Below, piece by piece: positions 23,831 through 35,604 of a DNA stretch of 64,000 nt. The first letter of the stretch is position 1. Each line of letters opens with the position of its first letter. The notes under the pieces are model-generated. The model was given only the letters and a program-made list of their open reading frames with translations, did not search any database and was not told the origin of the DNA. Location of the stretch: positions 338,077 through 402,076 of the forward strand of contig MU130622.1 in assembly GCA_015039465.1 (NCBI GenBank). The letters run 5' to 3'. Source of the stretch: Phlegmacium glaucopus. Lineage: Eukaryota > Basidiomycota > Agaricomycetes > Agaricales > Cortinariaceae. Both the position numbers and the translations under genes were made by a program.

Positions 23831-23986
23831 CTACTCTAATTAGGGATGAATCACGAGGGTGTTTTCTTCACTCATCGCAATAGGAAGGATGTCAATGGTC
23901 GGGGTTTGGATCTACATCAATTGTATAGGTAGGACTTTCAAGCTGGGAACCAACTTTCCACTCCTTCCTCTCCCATCTCCATCTGC

Positions 23987-25672
23987 ATGGCTGATGATTC
24001 ACTTTCCACAACTCTGAACACTCTACATATCTCAAGTCATCTCAATGAAACTACATACCAAGAAGCTGTGAATAAAATTCATTCAAACATTGAAAAGTGA
24101 GCTAGCCTGTTCATAAGCTGATGGTTTATCTCATTTATTTTACACTTGCAGTGCTTCATATGGACATGTACACATCTACTCATTCAATGTTCATCCAGAC
24201 CAACTGGAATCTGCCCATGCCTTGCTTGACAGAGAAGAGCAATGAAAGGCAATGAAGTTAGTTGACATCATACAAAAGGCTCAATGTCTGACTTTTTGCT
24301 AGGGTAACATATAGTGATGACCACAACTTCATTGTCAGGTATATACCAGGTCCAGTCCATCAGGGGGCCATTTTCTCCTGGAACAATGCCCTTTTCATTG
24401 CTCTTGCACAATTGACCCCATCACCATATTCAATGCCTCCAGGATATGTGTCCATTGGAGCAACAAGTATGTTTTAAACCCATTGACATAATTTTAGTCT
24501 GAGTTTACCTTTTGGTCCTTTCCTCCAGCCTTCCAATTTGGATCAAGGAAGAAGTGGGCAGATGCTAGTGCCAGGCCTATCTGTTACATTCTGTTATATG
24601 TTACTCCGGTCTGGCTCCGTTGGAGCTGTTTCTGGTAGTCTGTACTCCGTACAGTGCCTTCCCTTATATCCCGTACTACTCTTCCTATGTTCAACTCCGA
24701 GACTTCTCCGTGTCATTCCGGTTCCTCCGTCTATACTCCAAACCCGTTATCACTTCTTCGCCACTACCACTATTCTTTGTCATCATCTTTCCCATCATCA
24801 GTCAGCATACCCGCCATGGATTATTCACCCAAGAATGCAGAACCTTTCCGGGAGCAGAACACAGCACTTATATTTATCTTTTATATTTCGGTTGCTATTC
24901 CATTATTTATTTAAGTACTCGAAACTTGTATGTTTTCCCTCAGTTTGAATATCAACTTTGTTTCCTCCTCTTGTTTGTCCTCTAAGTCACTGAGGTCTTC
25001 CGTCTTATTACTTCTTCTTCCGTTCCAAAATCAGGACACCTTAGGAGCTGGGCGGCACAGCACACATGCTGAGGCCAACGTCCTTTCCGCTTACTGTTCC
25101 GGTTCCGTTCCGTCCGTTCTGGAGTAGCTCCGACGTGACTTCCTTGTTTTAAACTTAACACTATCACATGATTCACATCACACCTTCCTAGCATTGTCTT
25201 TGAGATTGAGGATTCAGAAAGTCTTATGCAGCTGAAAATTGATGCAAGGCTTTGGCTTGAACACATGCCTGAGGTTAGCCAACCTCTTCCTTTGTTGCCA
25301 CTCACTCACTAGAATTTTCAGGTACAGCTAGTTGTCCTTCTTTCTATCAGCCCCCCAATTGTCCCCTACCCAAATCTTCCAAGAATCACCATCCAATTGT
25401 GGAGAGGCTTTGCCTCCCTTCATCCTCCACTGGCATGCTCACCAGCAGCTCAGCAAAGAGAAGCCTGCATGGTCTGGGCTGCTGACTGGACTCATACTGC
25501 AACACCATTATATATTCTACTTTCTGACATTTTCAGAGGACAGGTACCTGCAACTTATGGTGACAATGATTGTGTGCAGTTGGATACTGTAACTTTGAGG
25601 CAGGGTATTATTAATAGTATGATACATAATGCAATTATGCAAGTGGCTAATTTCAATTACTTTGACCTGTAG
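23987..25672 (+). pseudogene. Uma2/PDDEXK-like fungal protein, inactivated by CpG decay and an LTR
   Basis: The exon chain starts at ATG 23987. Introns fall at GTGAGC..TTGCAG, GTTAGT..TGCTAG, GTATGT..CTCCAG and GTTAGC..TTTCAG, and the frame runs to the TAG at 25672. Only two stops interrupt it, TGA at 24243-24245 and TGA at 25169-25171. Both stand where CGA (Arg) keeps a sensible protein. A solo LTR splits it at 24582-25160. Visible features are HQGAIFSWNNALFIALAQL, then KKWADASARP (the PD-like strand) and PSIVFEIEDSES with KIDARLWLEHMPEVQLVVLL. These resemble Uma2-like restriction-endonuclease folds of basidiomycetes. The host sequence has no CpG at all. Family by motif style only. Confidence 0.6.
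24582..25160. mobile_element. Solo LTR (579 bp) with 5-bp target duplication
   Basis: The element begins TGTTACATTC and ends AAACTTAACA, so it has TG..CA ends with TGTTA/TAACA inverted termini. CTATC flanks it on both sides (24577-24581 and 25161-25165). Removing the element with one CTATC restores the reading frame of the host gene. It contains CpGs, unlike the host, so it inserted later. No internal retrotransposon genes are present. Confidence 0.8.
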
Positions 25673-26582
25673 CTTCTCAAATAAATTAGCTAAAATTCTG
25701 AGAATATTTAAATGGATAGATCCCCCAAGGGGGCCTGGGATTGCTAAAATTGCCCAGGGTAGGTAAATTTTTTAAGGGCTGGATGTTTCTACCCAAAATG
25801 GTAATTCTCTGTGATGGGAAATCTCCAAGAACATATCTCCAATGTTTTCAGAGATTTCTTATGTTAAATTTATGTCAAAATGGCTAAATATTTTTATTAT
25901 CATCAAAGGATGACCTCAGGATCCCTTTAAATACCTTACAAGGCTGGGGAATAACCCAGATGGCCCTAAATATATGATTTTAGTAAAAAATTTAAGCCCT
26001 TCAGGCTGGACCCCCTCCTACCTTGGGTCATGGAACAATGGGTCAGATCCCCCTTGAGATCTCCTAGTGGGTCCCTGCCAACACCAAGTGACACATGTAT
26101 TTAATTTAAAGATATTTCTGAATGGCCTCCATGAATTGCTTAGTTTGGTATAGAGATCCTCCACAAATATTCTTAGAATTCTAACCAATTTATTAAACTA
26201 CAAGTTGACTACAAGTCAAAATATTCAAAATTGATCAGCTTAGCCATTTGCATCACAATTGATAGTAGTTGTCATTTTCCTCCCATTCTATGTCCTTTTC
26301 TGTAAAGTTTGAACTGCCACTGGCACATACAAGATCTGATCTGAAATGACTGTAATTCCCATCATAGAAATAGAGAAAGACACTAGAGTCAACTTTTAAT
26401 GTACCTGGCTACCACATATGAAATTACTACTGCTACAGGATTTTCCTTATCATGACACATGCTGAACAAAAGATTACTAGTACTACAGGCTCGTACTGTC
26501 CGTGACGCTGGCGAAATCAAATAAAAGGCAGGAAAAGGATAAAGGCATATACTTAGGGCAAGTAGGAGCTGGAGCGCCTTTC
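25673..26582. other. CpG-free non-coding tail
   Basis: AT-rich sequence without a gene. No CG dinucleotide occurs from 25161 to 26491. It probably belongs to the same methylated and deaminated block as the Uma2-like remnant. The last 90 bases are the 3' flank of the GH63-like gene and contain CpG again. Confidence 0.6.
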
Positions 26583-29500
26583 TCACAACGCATCCGGAGA
26601 AATATCTCCAAGGGTATTCATGTCGAAGTTGTCAAAGTTGCTCATGACACTGAATGCACTCGCTGACTTGTTATCATCTCCAAACTCCGATCTAGAATCG
26701 ATATTTTCCTGTAAGCAATGACAGCGAGCAATCAACAGTTAAACCCGATATATAAAAAATGAATTGTAAGCGTACATCGAAGTAATGACGTAAAACACTC
26801 CGTGGAGCTAAACATGGGGTAAAGCGTGTCAGCCAGTTCAAGGGACTGTTTCTTAATAAAAAAAAGATTCACTTCTGGGTGTTTTCGGTAAACGACAAGT
26901 GACTCCGCTCTGGAGGATATGGTACGCAACAAGACCGGACCAGCCAGTTTGGTGTGACGCGCCAAGTCCTCTTCCATTGTCGGCATGGAAGAACTGTGAT
27001 GTAGGGAGAAAATTGCAAAGTTCATGAGCTCTTGATGACGCGGGGCAGAATAAAACAAAAAGAATCGAACTTACTTCGTAGAACCAAACGTAGTCACGGA
27101 AATGAGGATCGAAATCAAGCTTGACATTACCTCCATTCGTAGCTCTGCGACCGTGCATGTCTCGGCCAAATATGTGGATAATACGATGCTGTATTTCTTC
27201 CGCGACAGCCACAAGATTCATATAATCTCCACTTCCCGTAGGACATTCTACCTAAAAGTAGAGGAAAAGCATATCAGAACTGTGCACCATGAGAAAATGT
27301 TTAATCAAATATACCTGGAGATCGTCGCCATAGTATTGATAGAACCGCTGCAGACTCTCGATCAGCAAGAAATTGGTGGCAAGCCCTGTGAACAAGGAGA
27401 GAAGCCACGTCAATATTATGTCAATAAAAAATGAATGGACCGAAGAGAGTATTGGTTCAACCCAACGCGAACCCGCAGTCTTTAGGAATAAAACTCACAA
27501 ATTGGACCTCGCCAGTTTGAATTCCCACCAAACATGCCTGACTTGGAATCACCCGGCCAATAGCCGACTTCGTAACGTTGGCCGTTTACATCCATTCCCC
27601 AAGGATGTTCTTGATGAAGTTTCGATAACCTGAAGCCGCAGAGAATCAATAACTTGGACTTGGCAGGAGCAAGGGCTGCGGAGCGGGAGCAAAACCAATA
27701 GAAACGCTTACGATCGAATCCCATGCTCGCTCAAGAATTCATCTTCATCTAACATCTTCTCCAAGATCTTCACAAGCCTTTCCTTACTAGCTAACGCCAA
27801 GAGTCTCCGTTGTTCTTTCCCACCGACTTGAAAAAACATGGTATCAGCGATGAGCAAGAAAAAAAAAACAAGTACATGATCGACAACACACCTTTCATGT
27901 TGGCCATATTCCTCGCTGAGACTTCTGGCCTGTTGTTAATGAACCACTCCATTCTTTTCTTAAATCCAGGGAATTTATTCAACACAGCTGGTTCCAGAAC
28001 CAAGGTCCCATATAGCGGTATCAATCCCACTAAGCTGCGTACTGGGAGTTGGACAGAGTGACCCGGGCCAAAAACAATGGCGTCATAGTACATTCCATCT
28101 TGTTCGCTCCACAATGATGCTTCGTGGTCTCCTTCCTGAAAAGTCATAGCATCCGCGATGAAAATGAAGTGCTAAGGGAAAAAAGTGTTAGAGTAACAGC
28201 TGCAATGTCAAGCCAGCGCTTGCTTACCTCAAAGAATTTAGAAGCGATGTCCTCGTAAACCGGATTGTGTTTGGCCAATTCCAAAGCTATACTTAACCTT
28301 TCAAAAATGAGAAATGAGTTCAGAATTAACGCAGAGGCGAAAAAAAGTATACATGTTCAGGCAGTAAAAAGCCATCCAAGCAGTTCCATCAGCCTGACGC
28401 AAGATTCCGCCAGTCGGCAGAGGCTCTGAACGGTTGAATGCACCGATATTATCAAGTCCCAAAAAACCACCTTCAAAAACATTGTTTCCGCCTTGATCTT
28501 TACGATTAACCCACCTGTCATTCAATCATCAGCATTACGGTCCAGTGAAGAAAGACGACACATACCACGTAAAATTTAGCAACAATTTTTGAAATACCCT
28601 CTCCAAAAAAGGTAAATCCTCTCTACCATGAAGTTTACGTTCAATTTTGAAAATCCTAAACGTGGCCCTGGAAGAAAGTCAAATCAAATCAACCCAGAGG
28701 CAACGGCAGTATTCACGTACCAGGCATGAACCGGAGGGTTGACATCACTGAAGTTCCATTCATATGCGGGTATCTGACCATCGGGTTTCATATACCATTC
28801 TCGAGTCAATAAATCCAACTGCTTCTTAGCAAATGTTGGATCGACGACTGCAAGCGGTAAGCAATGGAATGCGGTATCCCAAGCGGCAAAGAAAGGATAT
28901 TCCCATCTGGGGAAAGAAAGAGGAGAAGATGAGTACAAGTATATGCGCAATTAAACATGGAAAAACTCGCTTGTCAGGCATGGACAGGATATCTTCGATA
29001 TGCATATGACGCCATTCCTACATATCGAGTCGATCAGCTGTCATACCTGAAAATTTCCAAGCAGGCTTTACCCGATTCCTAATAAATTTTCTATTCGGCG
29101 GTGGGGGTGGTTGCGCCGGATCACCCTCCAACCACTCTTTCTGCACAAATCGATAGAACTGTTTTGTCCAAAGCATCCCGCCAAACGCTTGCCTCATGAT
29201 CTGCTTCAAATCGTCGCTCATGGGGCCAAATATGAGCGACCCATAAAACTCATCAGCCTCCTGCCTCCTCTCTTCGACCACGTCGTCGAAAATTACTTCA
29301 TCTTCCAGGCTGAGATCTTTACCGATCCGGGATGGTGTGAGTTTGAGTCGGACAACCGCGCATCCGCCGTGACCGGGAACATCACGGAAAATGTAGTGAG
29401 CAGCTGATTTTGTACCTTTTTTTTCGAGGTTGACGAAGGAAGGTGTGGAAGGGTAGGGCGTGCAGGGGCCTTCTTCAGGGAGATCGGGTTGTTCAGCACC

Positions 29501-30908
29501 GAATAAAGATGCGGTCCTAGAACGAATCCGAGGCGAGAAGAATGCTTCAGGTTGAGAATCAGATGCAGGGGGACGATGGGATGGGATAATATGATCATGA
29601 AATGCGTCTTTCACGTAGAGGGTATCGTTTGCGCCTCCATAAAGTCGACTGAAATTCGTGTTATTTTCGGTAAACAGAAGTTCTGGTTGAACTTCTGCCT
29701 CGGGGTCTACCTCAAATTCGTTTGTGGGTCCAACAGGTGGTGGAGATGGGAGGCAGTATAGATGTGTTTTGCCAAGGGTTGGATGACGCACAGTTATACA
29801 TCTCATGTTGTCGTTTCCACGGATAGAACCAGAAAGACTGGGCATCTGAGGTTTTTCCAAAGGCCATGACCAGGTGTTAGGAAACCAGAGTTGCGGGATG
29901 ACGTGCAGAGTAGCTGGATCAGGTCCTCGATTGTAAGAGGTGATACGAACATAAAGATTTTCTGGATCATCTTCATCTTTTGCATACTATCGGGACGATT
30001 TTTTTTTGTATGAATAGGGAGTTAAATAAACCAACCTCGACAAATACGTCCCAGTAGCGATCGTCATCGAACGCGTCGCTGTCTAGAATTTCATATTCTG
30101 CAACTTCACGATTTCGAGCTTGATTTTCAGTGACCAGATCCTCGTAGGGGTATCGACGTTGAGGATACTTGTACAGAAATTTCATGTATGAATGAGTCGG
30201 TGTTGAATCAAGGTAATAGTAGAGTTCTTTCACGTCCTCGCCATGGTTTCCTTGGTGGCCAGTGACGCCGAATAGGCGTTCTTTAAGAATGGGATCTTCT
30301 CCATTCCAGAGAGACAAGGCAAGACATAGACGTTGATGATTGTCAGAAATGCCAGCAATACCATCTTCCCCCCATCTGTACGCTCTGGATCTTGCATGAG
30401 CATGAGGGAAGTGGCTCCAAGCATCACCATCAGCCGAGTAGTCCTCTCGAACGGTAGCCTAAATTTATATGAAGAGAATGGTTCAGCTAACGAATGGCAA
30501 ATGCGATCTCCAAGATCAACTCGCCCATTGCCTGTCACTGAGATATGGACCCCATCTTTTCCAATGCTTTTCGCGTTTATCATCTTCTCTAAGGCGATAC
30601 TTTTCCGCACCCTTGTATTCATCGCCTAGTTGTCGGGCGAGGCGTTCACGATAGGAACGCGTCTGTGGCATAGCCTCTGCCTGATTGAAAGTATTGTCGG
30701 CAGCATCCTGTCCAGGCGACGAATCTGTGGTCTTTCTCGCAGGATATGTGGGTGTTGCCTGTGGTTTAGGTATATTAATGGTCAAGGGTGTTGGAGGATC
30801 GACTCTATCCTGGAACGAAGTGTCATCAGATTGGAGAGGGACGGCGGAGGGCGTTTGTTTCTTTCCAAAAAGCTTATCCTGCACTTTTTTGACAGAATTG
30901 GTGGCCAT
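26583..30908 (-). CDS. GH63-like glycoside hydrolase (MGH1-type, alpha/alpha-barrel)
   Basis: A multi-exon gene of roughly 950 residues, with start ATG at 30908 and stop at 26583. The N-terminal part includes [38 protein letters not shown] and [19 protein letters not shown], then [19 protein letters not shown]. The catalytic barrel includes [20 protein letters not shown] (the D of AWD is a candidate catalytic acid), [68 protein letters not shown] and [17 protein letters not shown]. These match the cytosolic-type GH63 family that hydrolyses mannosylglycerate or similar glucosides. No signal peptide is seen; the N-terminus is basic and Ser/Pro-rich. A decayed partial copy lies at 23640-23830. 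Confidence 0.88.
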
Positions 30909-31116
30909 TAGCTATCTTAATACCGTGTCCACAGTCAGCCTAAAGCTATATATGTCACAATCGATGACGCGTGACGTCACTACCTTATCAGTCAATGTTG
31001 CAGTCTCGTAAGATGGGATTCAGAAACATGGAGACTGATTACAGGGATTCAAAAGTTCAATAATGCCGTTTTCTGTGTGAGAAACAGCCAATAGACCCAT
31101 CGGCAACTCGGTTTGG

Positions 31117-31645
31117 CTAATTTAATCCAATCGGTGCAAATGTTCTTCTGTTCTTGTTCAACTGGAACAGAAGAACACTTGCACCGTTGGTGCCTTCCTG
31201 TCCTGAGCAGCTCAACGTACCAAAATATCCATCTTTTCGGTCGTCTTTGCTGTTACTAGAAGGAAAATAACAAGCGGCGCAAGGACTCCGGTCGTAAGCG
31301 GCTGGCTGTGTATCCGCTAAGGAGATTGCATATTTATTTTGGGTGATGCTGCCGATCTCAGATGCTGGAGCAGAGGCGGAGACATGACGATCAATGACGT
31401 GGGTTGTGCCGAGAGGCTGGAGCAAGTTGAACAGCTGAGTGGTTGGCTTTACAGGCAAATTCCTTTTTGACAAGTGTATCGCAACTTACCATTCTGGCCA
31501 ACGGGACTAGATCCGCCGAAGGTGACAATGGAGTTTCCAGGGTTCTTTCCTTTCCTCCCGGGAGATACAGGTGGAACCAGCCCGATTGTACAAACTGAGG
31601 GGTAGAAGCTTCATCGTAGGAAATGTTGGAGGGAATCTTTGCAAA
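31117..31645 (-). CDS. Possible two-exon gene, unrecognised
   Basis: An exon reading IPSNISYDEASTPQFVQSG and LYLPGGKERTLETPLSPSAD (to about 31488) has a GTAAGT donor. It joins in frame, across a 40-odd base gap ending GTAAAG, to PTTQLFNLLQPLGTTHVID. The frame continues to the stop at 31117. The upstream end lies at a possible acceptor near 31645 and no start exon was found. The last 20 codons overlap a strong hairpin. I do not recognise the family; it may be a remnant. Confidence 0.25.
31132..31186. repeat. Near-perfect hairpin with 22-bp arms
   Basis: Arms 31132-31153 and 31165-31186 are reverse complements with one mismatch in 22, around an 11-base loop. Confidence 0.8.
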
Positions 31646-32210
31646 AATAATAGTATGAGTGATTACGCAAGAAGGACCTTCGCAGCAGTTGCAGTAATGT
31701 CAAGTGCATATCACCGAAATCCTGCGTAAGTTATTCTTATATTGAGCTTGCAGAACGCTTTTAAGACGATGATGATGTATATCACTCACCCTTTTTTAGA
31801 TTCAGTTACACCTTCTTCGACATCTCCAGAAATACGATGGCTGGGAAAATCTCGAAGCCGATGCTATGTTTTCGCACCTTCCAGTCCGGTATGGGGTCGA
31901 CAACGAACTTTCCGAGGTTCGCGTTAAGGAGAAGACCGAAGATGCTATGTCTGAGCTCAGTGCAAGATAACTTTTATCCTAGAATCAGGTCAGGGTGTGA
32001 TTCTCGAGCTTTCCACTGGAGAGTAGATGGGGATTTTAGAAAGGACCTGGCTGAGATGATAATCGATTCAGCACAACATATCACAACTTTATGCCATGAC
32101 TAATACCGAGCTTCACAACAACTCTTCGGTGGAACTGGTAACTTGACACTGACCATCACGGTCAACAGCGGTCATCCAAGTAAAACAGGAACAATGCAGA
32201 CATATTTGCG
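31646..32210. other. Intergenic with a protein-like fragment
   Basis: On the plus strand, 31832-31972 reads KYDGWENLEADAMFSHLPV followed by YGVDNELSEVRVKEK. It looks like coding sequence, but I could not join it to a start or a later exon. The last about 100 bases are the promoter of the FetB-like gene. Confidence 0.3.
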
Positions 32211-33560
32211 ATGAAAAGTTCCAGAGTCGACTCTCCTATCCTTCGGCCGATGATGCATAACCCTGGAGGCGATATACCAGTGGGTAGTAATAACGACCTA
32301 ACATGGATTAATATTGGGATAGCATTGGCTTTCGTCCTTTTTGATGTTGGCGTCTCGACAGTCTTCAGGTTGGGAATTGGATTTTCGCTTCTTATTGCGG
32401 CTTTGCGATGCATTGGTCAATTGGCTGTGGTTGCAACAATTTTACAAAGGGTATTTGAAACTAAGAATCCCTGGCTTGTTTCTCTTATATGCTGTCAGTC
32501 CATTCTGTCTTAATCTAATGTTCCGGGCTCTGAATTTTTGTCTTATAGTCGTGTTGAATTTCTTGGGGACTTTCGAGACGGGTAGGTCAAACCTGATAGG
32601 TTACTTTGACAAGCCAGAGACTTAACTCCTCCTTCTCCAGTTATAAATAAATCTTCGAGACGATTTCATTATATGGTATGCCAAATTTTCTGCAAAATTA
32701 GATGTATGTCTTATTTTGAGTTTTTTTTCTAAGTTCCCCGCTGTATTGGTTGCAATGCTTGGTTCAACTATACCGGTCTCCATCATCGGTACCAAGTTCG
32801 CGATGTCTGTCAATCCATTCTGGACCCCTATTCAATTTAGTAAGGACTGATGTCCTAACCGACTCAATTTAACATCGAAAATTGACGCGTCATATTACTT
32901 AGTCCCTATAGTTGGCATGCTTTGCGGTGCATCCGTCTCAGGAATTGTTGTAGCTGTTACCTACATCCTCAGGGAATTCCAGTACGTTCAAAATGGTATT
33001 AATTCATTCAGGTTAATATTCATGCAATGGGATTATCTAGGGAAAATAGGGATAAAATTGAAATCTTTCTCGCTTTTGGAGCAACTAGGATCGAGGCATG
33101 CAGGCCAATTGCAACTCAAGCTTTAAAACTAGCGCTCACACCTTCAATTAACAGCATGAGGTAAAGTCTCACTTTTCTTCTCCCTTTCATGAGCTCTGAT
33201 TGCTGTCCCACCTCACGTAGTGTTATAGGAATCATCGCTATCCCAGGAATGATGACAGGAGCCATTCTCGGAGGATCTTCCGTCCAACAAGCGGCCAAGC
33301 TGCAAATGATTATCATGTTCATGATCACAGCCAGTACGGTACTCGCTTCGGTGTTCATAACCTTAGCCGCCATATCAGTGGTGGTAGATCTAGAGCATCG
33401 GATCAGGAGTGATCTCATTGATGATAAAACACCTGCCATATACCGGGTGAAGGATTGGCATGTTGGGGAGCTTTTGGCCGGCCTTTCGAAATCATTCAGA
33501 TGGACTAAGGATCGAACTCGTAAGTCGGATCTGGAGGGGAATGAGAGATTGTTGGGCTAA
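32211..33560 (+). CDS. FetB/STAR2-like membrane protein (UPF0014)
   Basis: About seven exons from ATG 32211 to the TAA at 33558-33560. The protein is about 320 residues with seven predicted membrane spans. Family landmarks are visible: LRCIGQLAVVATILQRVFE in the second span, then FQENRDKIEIFLAFGA (the ENRDKIE motif), QALKLALTPSINSMSVIG and IPGMMTGAILGGSSVQQAA. Bacterial FetB with FetA exports iron and protects against oxidative stress; plant STAR2/ALS3 gives aluminium tolerance. No ATP-binding partner gene lies in the window. A Maf-family gene starts 172 bp downstream on the same strand. Confidence 0.9.
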
Positions 33561-33732
33561 GAAGTACTGCAAAACGAGCTCTTTATTTAAATCTATTATT
33601 TGAATTAGGATATTTATGCACTTACTTTTGCCGCCGATATTCTCAGATGCTCTGGGAAATTTGAACGTTGACTTGTACGAAAGAATTTGATCAGGTGCCA
33701 ACCTTACAAGTTGCTACGACACGCCCATCATA

Positions 33733-34850
33733 ATGTCAGAGCATATCTTACCGCACGCCTTACGTATTCCAGCAATTGACAAACTACGAGGAAAACGTAT
33801 CGTATTAGCATCCAATAGCCCAAGGAGAAAAGAGATTCTTCAGACTTTTGTGCGTGAAACTACGCATCCTTTCCATCCTGTTAGCTGCGAAAAGCTCACT
33901 ATTACAGCCTCGCGACACATTTGATACAATTAGGGTATTGCCCCTGATATCGTACCATCAACATTCGAGGAAAACCTTCATGTCAGCGAATTCTCTGAGA
34001 TTCATGAATATCCTGTGGCAACTGCGACTCATAAGGCGGTCCAAGTGTACGAAAAATTAGTGGTGAGTCCGTTGGCTCTTTTTTCATCATGCTCAAAATT
34101 TAACTTCTTTGTGAAGGAAGAAAACCCTGACAATGCTCCTGATCTTGTCATCGCCGGTGTGTGTTTCGTTCTCATATCGAAACGCACTGAGTGTGTAGCG
34201 TTTAACCTGGATGATTCTTTTTTCAGCCGACACCGTCGTCCTTACGCATGCTCAACCTATTACATCGGACACGGCGTATTCCATGCTGCCAGATGTTAAC
34301 CAGGAATTATTGGAAAAACCTTCGTCGAAGGAAGATAATTTACGGATGTTATTGGACTTGAATGGTGGAGTGTGCGAAGTTGTCACTGGCGTTGTAGTTG
34401 GTACGGTATTTTTTATCATTATCCTGATTTAATTCTAAACTATGTTCTCCAGTGTACCCTATCCTCGTGGCTCCGGGCTACGCCGTAAGGTGCGTCTTCT
34501 GTCTGTCCCATCTTTGTTGACGCCGAACCCCCTTTCTTTAAAAAAATTAGATCCATAGATGAACGAACGCTCGTCTATTTCGCGGACAATCCAAGACATA
34601 TTATCGAAGCATACATTGAAAGCGGAGAAGGTATCGATCGTGCTGGGGGTTTTGCCATCCAGGTGCGACTCCTCGTTCCTCTTCCCACTTTTCCTTGCTG
34701 ACAACCTCGTTGATTACAAAGGGACTTGGTGGGATTTTAGTGCGAAAGGTTGAAGGCGACTATAATAATGTCGTAGGGTTTCCTGCAGCTTCTTTTTTCA
34801 AGCTTTTGGATTTATTGGTAGATGAAGATCCTGATTTTCTTGACTTGTAG
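33733..34850 (+). CDS. Maf/Ham1-like nucleoside triphosphate pyrophosphatase
   Basis: A multi-exon gene of about 240 residues. LRGKRIVLASNSPRRKEILQ holds the SxxSPRR phosphate-binding motif. IAPDIVPSTFEENLHVSEF, VATATHKAVQVYEKLVEENP and the catalytic ADTVV Asp follow, then VVTGVVVVYPILVAPG and GGFAIQGLGGILVRKVEGD. Relatives (human ASMTL N-terminal domain, bacterial Maf/YhdE) hydrolyse dTTP, UTP and modified nucleotides to monophosphates, cleaning the nucleotide pool. The stop is the TAG at 34848-34850. Confidence 0.88.
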
Positions 34851-35604
34851 ACGTTTATATAGCCCGAATCCGATTTGTGATGCACATATTTACTTGAGCA
34901 GCTACAGGCCAAGAAAGCAGCTCGAAGTACGACTGATTATAGGCTGATTCTTTTTCCATTGATATCATTTTTTATCCTAGCAAGATTAAATTAAAGTATG
35001 TAGGTAGTGAAATCTGCATACTGCAAACAATAGACCAAGATTTTTCAAATATAAAAATTTTAAAACAAAAAATAATTAATAGAACGACTTTGGACAAGTA
35101 CTAAGGGCGAGGGTTAGAGAGATTAGAAGAAAGACAAAAAAAATTGAAATGAATTAATGATGAACATGTTTTATGTAAGTTCGAGAGCAAGAGCGTAGTA
35201 AGCATGAAAATTCCATATTGATACCAGAAAGAAAAAAAAGGAAGTGAATAGGCATGTGGGGTGGGGTATATATGGATGGGTTATTGCAATTGGAAATCTT
35301 AAAAAAAAATAGTGAACAAATGCCTAAGTAAGTTTGTTCAGTCTCCATATGTGTGTGCATAGTACGTGTGTGCAAATGTATGAAAGTGTGGAATGCCAGG
35401 GGGGGAAGAAAAATGCCAATGCTCTCCAACTCAAATGAGGAGAGGATAAAGATATTAGAAAGAAGGATATACGAACAGGGAATGAAAAAAAGAAACCCCA
35501 TTTCCACTAACAAAAAAAAAACAAAGAATGCACCAATTTCTTCAAAAAATTCTTAACCGTATTATCTGTCATGAAGAAGCGAAAAAAAAGATATCAAAGG
35601 AGTG
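34851..35604. other. Convergent intergenic, A-rich
   Basis: It lies between the Maf gene (plus) and the RhoGAP gene (minus), both reading towards it. It holds several A runs and no credible gene, so it is probably the two 3' untranslated regions. Confidence 0.6.

Noticed and set aside
24538..24985. Plus-strand frames of 120-136 codons
   Set aside because: They lie mostly inside the solo LTR, start outside it and have no family features.
26583..34850. A metabolic gene cluster around the GH63-like enzyme
   Set aside because: Neighbours are a FetB-like protein and a Maf pyrophosphatase, with no core biosynthetic enzyme or transcription factor.
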